This document shows positions 48,774 through 60,060 of a stretch of DNA of 64,000 nt, piece after piece; the stretch's first letter is position 1, and each line of letters starts with the position of its first letter. The translations under genes were made by a program, and so were the position numbers. The DNA lies in NCBI GenBank assembly GCA_029339505.1, contig JAQISU010000108.1, positions 16,766,001 through 16,830,000 of the forward strand. The letters are read 5' to 3'. The notes beneath the pieces were generated by a model. It did no database searches. It was not told the DNA's origin and saw nothing but the letters and a program-made list of their open reading frames with translations. This DNA is from Unio delphinus (lineage: Eukaryota; Mollusca; Bivalvia; Unionida; Unionidae).

Positions 48774-49699
48774 AAGGCTAAATTCGAAAAGCTAAGCAAT
48801 CACAGTAATACACAAGCTCTACCATCCCTTACACCATTGTTAACTTTTCTGGTGTACATGTCTTCTCTTCCCCCCCCCCCCAGGTTATAGATTCATAATA
48901 GTGTAAAGAAACGTATGTGCCAATTGCGTTTAAGATGTGAATTAGATATTCCGAGATGCTTCGATGCCTTTATCATAATAGACAAGTTCCTTCCTTGTCA
49001 CCACGTAAAGGGGAAGTAAAACAAATTGAGGGGAGAGAAGGAAACAGTTAATATTTATATAAGAGTCCATTACCCATCTTTATTTATTCTAACCCCATGC
49101 TATAAGACCCTTTTTGAAATCAAAATCTTTAAGAGAGGTTGTCTCTAGTGGTTTAAGCATTTATAATTCTAAATGTTGACTTTAGCATATATGAAATGCA
49201 CGATGCTTATTTATCACGCTGTTACCTGAACAACGTGTCTTTTAAGTAATCATTAACCAATGATTTAACAAATATCTTTCCAATAATACTTCCTAGTCGT
49301 TTGACCACTCCCTCACTGGGTCGAAATATTCCTTCTGTATGTCTTGCAATAACTTTGAAAATAATTCCTTTTGGGGCCCACCATAGTCTACTGCAGTCTG
49401 AAAAATATAATTGTCAGTTTATACAAGTTAAAAGAAATCTAGGATGTGATTTGCAAATACATCCAGTACTATTATCTAAGATTGCAACAATCACTTTCAA
49501 CTCTCTCAGATCAGACGTACAATATATATACAGCAACAAATGCAGATTTCTGACACCATTTGGCGATCACTGTATATATTAGAAGTTGTGTATAATCCAC
49601 TTGACAGGGTGATGATAAAATAACCGAGTCGACCACATTACTCTTGTAAACGGACTGTTTGACCCCTCGCGCGCCTGGGAAATTCCGCTTTTGCTTCTC
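48774..49699. other. Non-coding stretch
   Basis: Contains a C-run (48,873-48,882) and AT-rich sequence. No gene or clear repeat recognised. It may include introns of the HECT-like gene. Confidence 0.4.
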
Positions 49700-49970
49700 A
49701 TAAAGAAGTTTCATATATAGATATTTTGCACATCATACGAGGACGAAAACACGTCATATAAAGAAGTTTGCACATCATATAATGACGAAAGCACAGCATA
49801 TAAAGACGTTTGCACATCATATAAGCAGTGGCGTAGCGACGGGGGGGGGGGGGGCAGGGGGGCATTCGCCCTGTGCGCCGGATACAAATCACATCATATA
49901 AGCAGAAAAGCACCGCATATATAGAAGTTTGCACATCATATAAAGAAGTTTGCACATCATATAATAACAA
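49700..49970 (-). repeat. Tandem CACATCATATA repeats with an inserted TE end
   Basis: At least six spaced copies of GTTTGCACATCATATAA/CACGTCATATAAAGAAG over 270 bp. In the middle, GCAGTGGCGTAGCGACGG, a G-run of 14 and GCATTCGCCCTGTGCGCCGG form an insert resembling the CAGTGGCGTAGC end of DNA transposons. Confidence 0.6.
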
Positions 49971-49973
49971 TTG

Positions 49974-50287
49974 TCATCTTAGGACAGCTCTGGCGTTCCA
50001 TACGTAGTACCGTGTCTTCAAACGTTTCATCAGCTGCACTTGGATGAAACTACCAAACCAACTCGCAGTGCCCACAATAATTTTATGACCAGATTGAAGA
50101 AATACAAAATAAAAAACAGCATCCACGAAGGCGACAATACCAACACTGTCACCATCATCAAATTGGAAAGTGAAAACTCCAGAGATAAATAATTGGTAGA
50201 TTTTCCAAACAGCATCACTAAAAACACTCGTGACCAAAAGTCTCGCAGTAATATTGACACCTACACCGTTTTGAATCTGGTTCAGGC
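49974..50287 (-). CDS. Unrecognised exon-like reading frame
   Basis: Open from a possible acceptor (TATTTTCCAG, exon from 50,287) to a stop at 49,974. About 104 residues including SVFSDAVWKIYQLFISGVF, FQFDDGDSVGIVAFVDAVF and GHKIIVGTASWFGSF. The composition looks coding (balanced, no low complexity), with a hydrophobic centre. I do not recognise the family. Confidence 0.35.
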
Positions 50288-51023
50288 CTGGAAAATAGAG
50301 ATATGAAGAAAATGGTGAGGATTTTTATTATTATAAAAACAAACAACAGATCACGCTCGTTATTGTCTCGTCGTTCACTCCAAGTGTTCGTCGGAAACGT
50401 CAAGTAGTGTTATGTACATTTATATTCTGTGTGTTAATTTTCATGATTATAGATTCTAAGGTGCATTTAGTAAACAAAATTGAATTACAAATTGTTGCTA
50501 TAGTTTTGAGTTTGTACTCTAAGAAGATGCGTTTAGTAAACACATTACATAGTTTCTGGATAGGAGTAGACATGTTGATAATATATGTATCCGGATCAAG
50601 GATTTTACAGACAAATCAGGCTGACCTAATTCTTGATTGCTAAAGTATTTGATTTTATTGACAAGTTGAAGTGATTTCGAAATTTTTAGTTGACCCTATT
50701 TTTGCTTTCTGTATCACATTTTAGTTTTCTTTATATAATGGATGATTGTTAACAATTAGTTATTTTGAACAACAACATTAGTATTAGAGGGTCAACTAGC
50801 TGTTTTTAATTCAGTTGTGTAGATTTATTTATTCATATAATTTATTGGAATTACTAAGTGCTATTTCAACAAGCCGTATTTTTCCCCTCAAAAAGCAACA
50901 AAAACATGAAATATATTCACACAAAAAAAGAGTAATGTATCTACTTAACAGAGTCTGAAACACACAAAAAAAGAGAATACAAATATAATGAAACAATATT
51001 TGTTTCCCGTTAAATCTGAAATG
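50288..51023. other. Non-coding, possibly 5' leader of a minus-strand LTR element
   Basis: Reading downward from the primer-binding site at 51,024-51,041 this would be the leader and gag region of a second gypsy copy, but I find no gag-like protein. Several (A)n/AT-rich runs. Confidence 0.35.
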
Positions 51024-51041
51024 ATTCCAGTTCTGACACCA
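51024..51041 (-). promoter_or_regulatory. Primer-binding-site-like sequence beside the LTR
   Basis: On the minus strand TGGTGTCAGAACTGGAAT lies 2 bases beyond the LTR end (TGTTACA). TGGTGTCAGAA-type sequences are common tRNA primer-binding sites in gypsy elements. It lies on the side away from the pol remnants. Confidence 0.6.
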
Positions 51042-51043
51042 GT

Positions 51044-52323
51044 TGTAACACGATAACCAGGTAGGATTTCCGGATTCATAACAGAACGCTTTTGACGATA
51101 ATATAAACACAATGTTTAATAATGAATTACTTGAATGAACAATTAATTATTAATACGTGCGTTTATAAATAATCCATATATTGGATTAATTAATATAAGA
51201 AAGCACAAAATGTAATAATGCAAAATACAAATGTTTTATTTTACAAAATACAAAGACAAGGGGTGAATGATTCGAAGTGATTTCACACTAAAAAGATTGA
51301 GTTTACTCAGCTAGCAAACAATGTAGAATTTTACTTCTGTAGTAAAATCAATTCATTCAGTGAATTTATACAAACAGAAAGTGACATATACAACTTATCT
51401 TTACAAAACCGAAAGATACAATGGGTTTTAAGAACATCAAAATAAGCCCATGGCTACAAGATTATTTGTAAGGAGATATACTCCGTCATCAGCACAATTT
51501 ATTTCAGCTCCACAGCTGATATGGTTAATTCATGTGGTTGGCTTTACAGCTTGCACCACGTCGACCTCGATCATTCTGATAACTTGGAACGCTGAGTCAC
51601 TCTAGACACTGCAAGCGCTCTGGACACTCCAGATACTCTAGACGGCTCTACACAGCTCTACACCATCAGGTTCCTCCGGACAGCTGAAAACTTATCCAAC
51701 ACAGTGTACTAAACATGACAGGGCCATAAAAAACGTAATATCGTTATACACGGTAAGTTATACAGATTACATTACCGGCACAATAATTACAAAACAACAG
51801 GTTCAGAAGTAAGCCTAACCCTTTTTGATAAGAATCCTACTATTCTATATATTTCTTAAAAATGCATCTTTATATTACTAATATAAATCACTTGCTAAGT
51901 CCCAAACACGAATATAAATATGTGCATTAATGCTGCGTAAACTAAAACTATATAGCAACCATACTAAAATAGACAGGGTAGTAAAATAGATCTTATCTAC
52001 AAGGAATTAATAAACCTACATACCTCTACAGCTGAAGATATGCAAGTCCTTATAGAAGACCAGTTAGCCATTGACAAGGCGTTCCGTAATGCCAAAAATT
52101 TTACCTACGGTGAGGTATTTATATACATATATCGTCTGTGCACTGGAAACATTCGGTTCTTCCCATCAAAGAACTTCGCACCTGCGGAATAGGATGGACC
52201 GAACTCGCTATTTCGAAATACAACACAATATACATTAATCACCCTCCGGTATTGTTGTACACATAATCGAAACTCGAATACTTGTATTTGATAAATCAAA
52301 AGGGTTTATGCAATTCCGTAACA
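51044..52323 (-). mobile_element. LTR (1.28 kb) of a Gmr1-like Ty3/gypsy element
   Basis: On the minus strand it begins TGTTACGGAATTGCATAAAC, right after a polypurine tract, and ends TATCGTGTTACA. A TATA box (GTATATAAATACC) sits at about 52,110-52,125, well placed for U3/R. It shares end motifs and central CTCTAGACAC/CTCCGGACAG wording with the solo LTR at 28,944-30,369. Confidence 0.8.
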
Positions 52324-52340
52324 AAACCTCCCCCTTAAAA
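52324..52340 (-). promoter_or_regulatory. Polypurine tract before the 3' LTR
   Basis: Minus-strand TTTAAGGGGGAGGTTT immediately precedes the LTR start TGTTACGG, as expected for a plus-strand primer. Confidence 0.65.
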
Positions 52341-52419
52341 AAAGGGATAACACTTTTAGAAAAATCACGGAATGTGAAAATAAATAATTGGTACAATATT
52401 CAATTTGGAATACTGAACA

Positions 52420-53520
52420 AAAATGATCTGTTAATTTCACCCTACTTATAGAATCAGCACCCACATTTTCTGATCCTCGAATCGCCTCGAATCGGAAACC
52501 AAACGGTTGCAAAGACAACGCCTAGCTCATCAATCTTGCATTGGCAACCTTTACCTTCTTCAAGTATAAGAGCGACTGATGGTCTGTTTGTAAGGTAAAT
52601 TTCTCCCAGAAAGGTATGTATTGACTTTTCCTATTTTCATACTAAGGGTAGGCACTCCTTCTCAGTCACGGAGTAGTTTTGCTCCATAGAGAGCAATTTC
52701 CTACTTGCATAAGCAATGGGCAATTCCATACCCTCTTACTCCTGTAGCAAAACATCCCCAAGACCCGTATCGGACACATCATTCCTCAGCACCAAAGGTT
52801 TGTTCAGTTCTGGCAACTTTAAGATTGGTGCACTTACCAGTTACTGTTTAAAAGCGATAACTGCTTTTTTCTGCACACCCCCCCCCCCCTCGGAACTTTA
52901 TTCGGTTGCTCTTTCCTTGTCAAGTCTGTTAATGGGCGGGCAATAGACGCAAAATTGGGGACACATTTCCTGTAAAACCCAATCAAACCTACGGAAGATC
53001 TTGCATGTTTTTTTTAGTTTCTGGTCTAGGTGCATCTCTGATTGCTTCTATTTTATCTGGGTGAGGTTTCAACTGACAAGATGTCGCAAACATTCTAGCC
53101 TAAAATACCCTATACTACATTTGTTTGGCCTAGCTGTAGAATTTGCAGTGTGAAATCTGTCGAACATATGCCGTAATACCTTAACATGTTTATCAAATGA
53201 ATGTGTATAAATAAAGATATCATCTACGAAACTGTCGACATTTTCCATACCGTTTAACAGTTTGCGCACGAGACGAACGCACAACGCACCGGAGTTGATG
53301 CAACCGAAAGGCACTTTAAATTAATAAAGACCCTTGGGAGTTGCGAATGCTGTTAACTCACGGATTGGTATCTGCTAATATCCCTTGGTAATGCTAATTT
53401 GGAAATGTATTTATGACCTGCCAGCTTTGAAAATAAAATTTCCATTTATAGCACTGGTTCTGCGTCGAACACGGTGATTTTGTTAAGTTGCCGAACGTCA
53501 GTGCTAAAGGGGTTTGTCCT
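52420..53520 (-). pseudogene. Gypsy reverse transcriptase and RNase H, degenerate
   Basis: Minus-strand order: TDVRQLNKITVFDAEPVL, LFSKLAGHKYISKLALP, MPFGCINSGALCVRLVRKLL, ENVDSFVDDIFIYTHSFD (YVDD-type catalytic box with FVDD), FYRKCVPNFASIARPLTD, RNase H pieces, and finally LQPFGFRFEAIRGSENVGAD. Stops and shifts throughout. The 3' end is 100 bp from the polypurine tract, so no integrase follows RNase H. Confidence 0.85.
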
Positions 53521-53538
53521 GTCTGTCTTTCTTTCTGA

Positions 53539-53793
53539 CTAATGGTCCTCTAGTACCCTTCCCTTCAACACCGTCTTCTGGCAAACATCGCACGAGCGAC
53601 AAAACCGCGCTACTTCGCTATCAACACCAGGCCAATAGAATTCTCTTAATACCTTAACCGTTGTTTTATTCAAACCTAAATGACCCGCCATACCAGAGTC
53701 GTGCGCGTCCTTGAGTACATACGACCTAAATTTCTTAGGAACAACTAGCTGCAAGAACTTCCTACCCTTAGGCGTAGTATACGCTCTATACAT
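53539..53793 (-). pseudogene. Integrase zinc-binding (H2C2) domain, upstream of RT
   Basis: LKDAHDSGMAGHLGLNKTTV, VLREFYWPGVDSEVARFC and RSCDVCQKTVLKGRV give the H-H-C-C zinc finger of retroviral-type integrases. In minus-strand order it lies before RT, as in Gmr1-like Ty3/gypsy elements, which have integrase upstream of RT. The catalytic core is absent between it and RT. Confidence 0.85.
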
Positions 53794-53849
53794 GAAACCT
53801 TTTCGAAATTTAGAGGGACCCTCGTTCTTTACATACAGTTCTTCAACGT

Positions 53850-54260
53850 ACAGTATCCCGATAACGCTTTCTCCAAGGTTGCACGTAGAGACGCGTCACG
53901 TTGTTGCTCACTCTGAAATCTTCGCGGGAGATACAGTAATGGCGTCTGGTACTTTTAATTTACGTAAAAGTGTGTTATCTTCCTTATCCGGATCCCTAGT
54001 TTGCACTGCTCGGATGATCGGGAATCTGAAATCAGACATGGTTGGGAGTCTAGATCCCTGTACATTGCCAATCGTAAGTTCATGGATTGGGTTGGCACAA
54101 AGCTTCTGAGGTTTCGATATCTATTCTTGCGACAGGAATGTGGTCAATTGTTTTGTCTAGTAGTATACATGGCGATTTAAACCCAAGCAATTGATCGTCG
54201 CGGACTTTGCTCAGTTTCACGACTACAGTAGTGCACCCTGTGTCTCGTAAAACAGTCTCT
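53850..54260 (-). pseudogene. Gypsy aspartic-protease region and linker
   Basis: LRDTGCTTVVVKLSKVRD carries the DTG-like active-site strand, followed by a LLDKTIDHIPVARIDIET strand. A stop at 54,080 follows, then a linker (RFPIIRAVQTRDPDKED) leading to the H2C2 finger. Gag was not found. Confidence 0.6.
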
Positions 54261-54448
54261 TGTCGATAACAGTGACATTTTCCGTCGGTAACCTTGCCTC
54301 TGTGAAAATAAACGTGCCGATCGATTGGATTGCATGGCAACCATATATACATCTGGTTCCTTTTTGTTGTTCTTTTAGCGCTGCTGTTTTCCTTACGATT
54401 TCTAGGAGCCACCCACCCACCCTCTCTTGTGAAAGCTACGTTATAAAT

Positions 54449-54453
<5 letters not shown>

Positions 54454-54523
<70 letters not shown>
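54454..54523. repeat. (CT)n microsatellite
   Basis: About 35 CT units upstream of the gypsy protease region. Confidence 0.97.
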
Positions 54524-54529
<6 letters not shown>

Positions 54530-54974
54530 CATTTCATACTAAATATTTTCGCTCAGGGTTGTTGCTTTAATTACTTTAATTAAATTACTTCCAAAGTGTA
54601 AGACTTAATTTCACTTTGGAGAATCATAAGCAGTGTTTTCTACAAATTTCCCTCAGACAATTATTTGTTTCGTCAGCCAGAATATCTGCACTACATTATA
54701 TAACTTGTCCCTTTCAATAATGACTATTTGACACGGATCAGAAATTCAACTGTTTATTTTTCAAAACCGTGTTAAGATATCCGATCAATTTAATTGAATC
54801 TGAACACTCGCCCCTTTGACTTTTTAACACTGATATGAAAGAAATTCAGAATAAAGGTCGAAATGACCCTTCACAAGGACTCTCCTGTCTAAATGTTATA
54901 AAACTTGATTGCTCAGTGCATTATTTTTTAAGGTTCACTGATTATTCAAAATTCGATAGGGGCTCCAAGCACTT

Positions 54975-55165
54975 CTGTCTGCGTGGGTTCGAGTCTCAGA
55001 TTCGGCCAATGCGGGTATGTGAGAAAGCTTGCCAGTAGCTTCTCGTGGGTCGGTGGCTCTTTCCGGGGTGTGCGTGTGTGTGTCTTCCTCCACCATTAAT
55101 ACTAGTCGCCATGTATAGCCTATCGTGTGCTGAAAAGTGGCGTTAAACCTTACATCAACAACACA
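54975..55165 (+). mobile_element. SINE type A, 5'-truncated
   Basis: Begins at the B-box region GTGGGTTCGAGTCTCAG, then GTGAGAAAGCTTGCCAGTAG, CTTCTCGTGGGTCGGTGG, CTTCCTCCACCATTAATACT and the end TGCTGAAAAGTGGCGTTAAAC. The tail leads into the CATA repeat. Confidence 0.8.
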
Positions 55166-55173
55166 ATTCCATA

Positions 55174-55206
55174 CTACATACATACATACATACATACATA
55201 CATACA

Positions 55207-55237
<31 letters not shown>

Positions 55238-55366
55238 TTACATACATACATACTTTATGTACATACATACATACATACATACATACATACATACATACAT
55301 ACATACATACATACATACATACATACATACATACATACATACATACATACATACATACATACATAC
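55174..55366. repeat. (CATA)n microsatellite
   Basis: About 45 tetranucleotide units with a short interruption near 55,235-55,262. Confidence 0.97.
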
Positions 55367-55506
55367 AGTATGACACGGATCAGAAATTCAACTGTTTCTT
55401 TTTCAAAACCGTGTTAAGATATCCGGTCAATTTAATTGAATCATTTTGTCACGATAAAAGAGGAAGAACCCGGGAAAATCCCCAGAAGAAAACACCGACC
55501 CACGAG

Positions 55507-58046
55507 CAATGTTCCCTTTAAGCTGCGCGGCTGCGCGGCCGCGCAGCTCTTACTCAGTTGCCGCGCAGCAGTTTTAAGTTGCCGCGCAGCAAATATGTGA
55601 GGGAAAATTACCTGCAGCAGCCGGCGGAAGTTATGTGGGCGAGCGATAAAGCAAGAAGTTGTAGTATGCTTTCATATTAAATAATAAATTACCCACGCAC
55701 ATAATGTCCAAAAGAAAAGCAGAAGTATGTCAATATTCGTTGAAAAAGAAAACTTGTTCAAGATTCAAGGAAGAGTGGCTATCAGAACTGATCGAAGCGG
55801 ATGCGTTGTCATCGTCTAACAAGCAAAAGGTAAAACTTGGAGATATTTTCACATGTAATGATGATGGCACTGTTGTTTTGAACTATTTGCTCAACTGCAA
55901 ATGCTGCAGGAAAGTTCAGCACAAGAAAAAATGGGATGAATGGAAACTTGATTACTTAAAGCGGCATCCCAGTCAAAAAGTGCACACTGAATCATTTAAA
56001 AAGCTACGGAATCAGAAGAGTGGTGGAATTTTGCGTATACTATAGGAGAGTACGGCAGATCGTAGCATCAGAGTAGAGATGGAAGAGAGAAAGCGTTCAA
56101 TTTCAGATTTGGTAAAAGTGCTGATCTATAACGTTATTCTTGCTATTAAACTGAATGCATCCATGTTTTCTGTACAAGATATCCATGAGCATGTTGCAAA
56201 ATACGTTAAAATTCCACAAAGTTGGCGCAGCAAAAATTATGCGTTCGAATTTTTGAGTGCATAAGCCTCGTCTTAAAAACTCAGCTTATGACTGAATTGC
56301 GAAAGTCGGCATTCCACACGTTGATAATAGATGAAAGTACCGATATTTCAGTTCAGAAAATGCTGATTGTATATTTCAAGTATCGGCCTGAAACAGAAAT
56401 TGTTTGCAAAACAATATTCGGTGGCATCGTGAAGTTGTCCTCATGCGACAGCGTCTCTATTGTTACAGCAATAAAACAATTCTATTGTGAAAATCAACTT
56501 GATCAGCAGAAGATGGTGATGTTTACATCAGACGGCGCATCTGTAATGCTAAGGAAAAATAATGGTGTGGCTGCAATTCTGAGACGTGAGATACATCATT
56601 TGTGTGTGAACAACATTGTGTTGCTCATCGCGAAGACTTAGCTGTTGAAGATGCTTGGAAGCAAGTTTCATTAATGCACGATATTGAAACATTACTTCGG
56701 ACAGTTTATACAATGTTTAGCAGGTCATCAGTTAAAAATGAGAAATTCCAGGACTTGGCCAATGCCGCAGAAAGTGATTCCGTGGCATTTCGGCCTTTGC
56801 ATGAGGCAAGGTGGTTGTCTAGGCATTTAGCAGTTGCCGCGTTTGTGCGAAACTACAACGTTTTGATTGACTATTGCACTGAACAAGTAAACATGAGCAA
56901 TGATCCAATCAATAAGTTCTGTCCGAAGAGACTTCTAAATCCGCAGTTTCGACTGGCTTTGACAGTACTTAACGATGTTTTGGGAGAACTGGCATCAATA
57001 AGCAAATATTTTCAAAGAAGTATTCTGACAACTATTGAAGTGTTTCAGTTTGTAAAGGCCAAAATATGTAAAATAAGGTCGCAGTATCTTGGAGAAACAG
57101 TTCATTGGAGTGATGCAGTGAAGGAAGTTCTTAATTCAATTGACCGTGACGTCGACAAGGCTGTAATTCTTAGATTTGTTGAACTATTATGTAATCACAT
57201 TGATAAGAGATTTCCGGATGATGAATTAATGGATTGACAAGCATTTGACCACTGCTTCATTGCAAAGAATTCAAGTTTTGAATTTGGCAAAGACAGTTTG
57301 AACAAACTGATAAGAAGGTTTTCAAGAATTATACCAAACTGTCAAGAGAGTGTAATCTCAAAGATCGGTGAACAGTATGATGACTTCAAATTTTTGATTG
57401 CAGAGAAAGTGAAGACTGGATCATTTCAGACCTTCACTGACGTCGTAAGCTGTGTAATGTAGGATGAAGACATGAAAGAGCTGTCGATTCTGCTGGACAT
57501 TTGTTGGACATTTCAAGCATCAAGTGCAGACTGCGAATGCGGTTTTAGCCTAATGAACTCAATTAAAACAAAATCTAGAAACAGGCTACAAGTAAATCAT
57601 TTGGATAATTTGATGCGCATAAAATTCTATCTTTCATCAGGAAGCACTATTGATCTAGATGCGGTTTACAAGCATTGGACCACACACAAAGACAGACGTG
57701 AAAATTCGGCAATAAATGAATAAAGTAACTGTTTTGCTCTAAATTTTGAACTACATTTATTTTATTTGTAGTTTTTATAATTAAATATGACATATATGTG
57801 TAGCACTTTACCGACATCATTAATATAAAGTAAGTAGAACAATATTTGTATTAACATAATTGAACAATGCATATGCCTGTGCGAAATGTCTAATTTATCA
57901 TATAGAAGACTACTGTGTAATAGAGTTTTAAACATTTGTAAATGTACGACTTTCACAAATGCCGCTCACTAAAATTTTGCATCATGTTTTTCCGCGCACG
58001 CCTTTATTTGTCCGCACAGCATATTCAAAAATTAGAGGGAACATTG
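55507..58046 (+). mobile_element. hAT transposon, 2,540 bp, with TIRs and 8-bp target duplication
   Basis: Left end CAATGTTCCCTTTAAGCTGC, right end inverse CAATGTTCCCTCTAATTTT: the first 11 bases are identical. Flanked by CCCACGAG at 55,499-55,506 and 58,047-58,054. The 8-bp duplication and CA-starting TIR are diagnostic for hAT. The left subterminal region has a GC-rich palindromic GCGCGGCCGCGC cluster. Confidence 0.93.
55704..57723 (+). pseudogene. hAT transposase, decayed
   Basis: Frames in order: an N-terminal part with Cys pairs (LLNCKCCRKVQHKKKW) to a TAG at 56,043; DIHEHVAKYVKIPQSWRSKN; FHTLIIDESTDISVQKMLI with the first catalytic Asp region; VMFTSDGASVMLRKNNGVA (second Asp region); FRPLHEARWLSRHLAVAAF; TGA at 57,235; and the C-terminal hAT dimerisation region SADCECGFSLMNSIKTKSRN with HLDNLMRIKF. 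At least two frameshifts and three stops. About 650 codons. Confidence 0.9.
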
Positions 58047-58789
58047 CCCACGAGAAGCTACTGACAAGCTTTCTCACATAACTACATCAGCCGAATCTTA
58101 GATTCGAACCGACGCAGACAGAGGTGAGATGGCAGTGATCCGTAACGGAGAGCGCTTTAGACCACTCGGCCACTCGGGGCCCTTTAGAACATTTATATTG
58201 GTTCGAATGAGGTGTTGAGCGTGGTTGGCAAGGTTACAAGATTTGTCAAGCTAAGGCCAGTAACATTGATATAGGAATTGCATAAATATAATTTTTTTAA
58301 AATACATGTCAAATGTCTTATTATTCGTGTAAACTACATCGTTTTGTGACCTTTTAGAACGGTTTTCAATTAGCAGCGTCCAATCAGACGATTACGTTCT
58401 ATATAAATTAGACCTGAATGAAAATCACACAGTACAACTATTTATTTTATGATTTTTTTTAAATAAAAAAAATCCGATTATTAAGAAAGATTGATTTAAA
58501 AAAAGATCGTGTTTCTTTACAATTCTTACATTTCCGTGTCGTTTTCGAATTTTTTAAAAAAAATATTTTAATTTCTGACAGAAAGTGACATAGATCCAAG
58601 TTTATTATTAGCTCTTTTAGTTTTTTTGCAAGAAAAGCCTATTGCATATTGAAATGTTGTTAAATCAAGTAACGAATTATCTTTTGATGTGAAAAAATAA
58701 AAGTTTACTTCTTACAACATGAAAAGTGAGCAAACGGAATTACTTTGAAACAAATCAATTACCGACCCACCTTATTCAAAGGCACACCG

Positions 58790-59150
58790 CCTGATTACAC
58801 ATTTACTGTGTGCATCAGATATTAGCAACATTGGACTTGATTGAGCGCGAGTGCACCGTAGTATCAGCAGCCTCGAAACATTTTGTGCATCTCGATCGAA
58901 CAGTCGGCTCTTCAGAACCATATAACCTTATATAATTGTGATACATCAATAGACTTATTACATCAGCACAGTCCAGACCATTAGCACGTTCGAGATTACA
59001 GACATATCAACACATTCAATATTGGAAATTGTTTAGAAAACCGCGGGAATTCAAGTAGAACTTCATACCTCTGGACTCTGTGATATAAATTTAAGAACTA
59101 TTTGGGATTGGATACACAATATACTGTTCGTTTTATATGTTTACTTTGCA
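58790..59150 (+). mobile_element. 5' LTR remnant of gypsy element E
   Basis: ATATCAACACATTCAATATTG, then GTAGAACTTCATACCTCTGG and TTTAAGAACTATTTGGG parallel ATCAACACGTTCAATACTG, GGAGCTTCATACATTTTG and TTTAGGACTATTTAC in the 62.3-62.5 kb LTR. The upstream boundary is not clear; the stretch 58,190-58,790 otherwise shows nothing I can name. Confidence 0.5.
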
Positions 59151-59439
59151 GTCAATGAAAAAAAAATAATTTGTTAAACTATACAAGCTGAAAATTGGGT
59201 GTTTGTCCTTGGGATACGAATTTCACAAAACTGTAAAAATTAAATTCACTTTGTTTCGATGTTATAAGTTTACATATTTGAAAAATCTATAGTGAAACCA
59301 AAATATTAAATCCTATTTATGAAGAGTGAGAATCCTTGAGAAAGATATATTGCTCCAATTTGCCAGACTAAGCAAGAAATAAACAATATTTTGATGCAAT
59401 ATTTGGGGGAAAAGAATTTATGTAAATAAAATTGCTTTG

Positions 59440-60060
59440 GATTTGGTTCGTATATGGAAATAAAGTAAAAGAGGTCCAGCTTCAGAAAGAAAATGAAGAG
59501 AGATTAATCATGCTACAGTAAGAAGAAAGAGAATTGCAGTTGTAGAAAGAGGAACGAGCTAGACAAATGCAACTAAACTACAGAAAGTAGACAGATAACT
59601 GCAATTGTAGAAAGATAAACGAGCTAGACAAATGCAACTCAACCACAGAAAGTAGAAAGAGAACTGCAATTGCAGAAAGATGAACGAGCTAGACAAGTGC
59701 AACTAAATTATAGAAAGTATAAAGATAACTGCAATTGTTGAAAGAAGAACGAGCTAGACAAATGCAACCAAAATACAGAAAGTAGAAAGAGAACTGCAAT
59801 TGCAGGAAGAGTAAAGAAAAAAAGAACATAGGCCAATGCAAACACAAAGAAGAGGGAAATGTAGTTGCAGAGAGGAAAAGACGAGTTGGAAACACAAATA
59901 AAGAAAGCGAAAAGGAAGAAGGGCATCTACAATTTAAATTAACATAATTAGAACTGGCGACCAACAATTTAAATCTTCTGCCGATCAGTCTGAGGATCAA
60001 TGTAATTTAGAAAGATCTCGTCAAAGTTTTTGAAAATATGATTCGTTCATGGTGCATTGA
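59440..60060 (+). pseudogene. Gag-like coding remnant with a 65-bp tandem repeat
   Basis: Repeats of GAACGAGCTAGACAAATGCA with GAGCT at 59,556, 59,621, 59,686 and 59,751: exactly 65 bp each. Translated in changing phases they give ERARQMQLNY and RELQLQKE motifs, a Glu/Arg/Gln coiled coil of the kind in gypsy gag N-termini. The unit is not a multiple of three, so the frame cannot pass through the array. Confidence 0.5.

Larger units (their letters stand above)
54729..55442. repeat. 72-bp direct repeat flanking a SINE and microsatellite
   Basis: 54,729-54,800 and 55,371-55,442 are the same 72 bp (starting TGACACGGATCAGAAATTCA, ending TTTAATTGAATC) with two mismatches. Between them lie a SINE fragment and the (CATA)n array. 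Confidence 0.9.
55461..58186 (-). mobile_element. SINE type A split by the hAT element
   Basis: The right part (58,047-58,186, minus strand) has the tRNA-like head GGGCCCCGAGTGGCCGAG, B box GGTTCGAATC and GTGAGAAAGCTTGTCAGTAG. The left part (55,461-55,506) continues with TCGTGGGTCGGTGTTTTCTT and a TTCCTCTT end. Both copies of the shared CCCACGAG lie at the break. Confidence 0.85.

Noticed and set aside
55127..55417. His/Thr/Tyr- and Met/Tyr/Val/Cys-repeat proteins
   Set aside because: Translations of the CATA microsatellite on either strand. The same applies to 63,389-63,724 and to all CT/GA frames (21,849-22,131, 54,080-54,583, 62,769-63,008).
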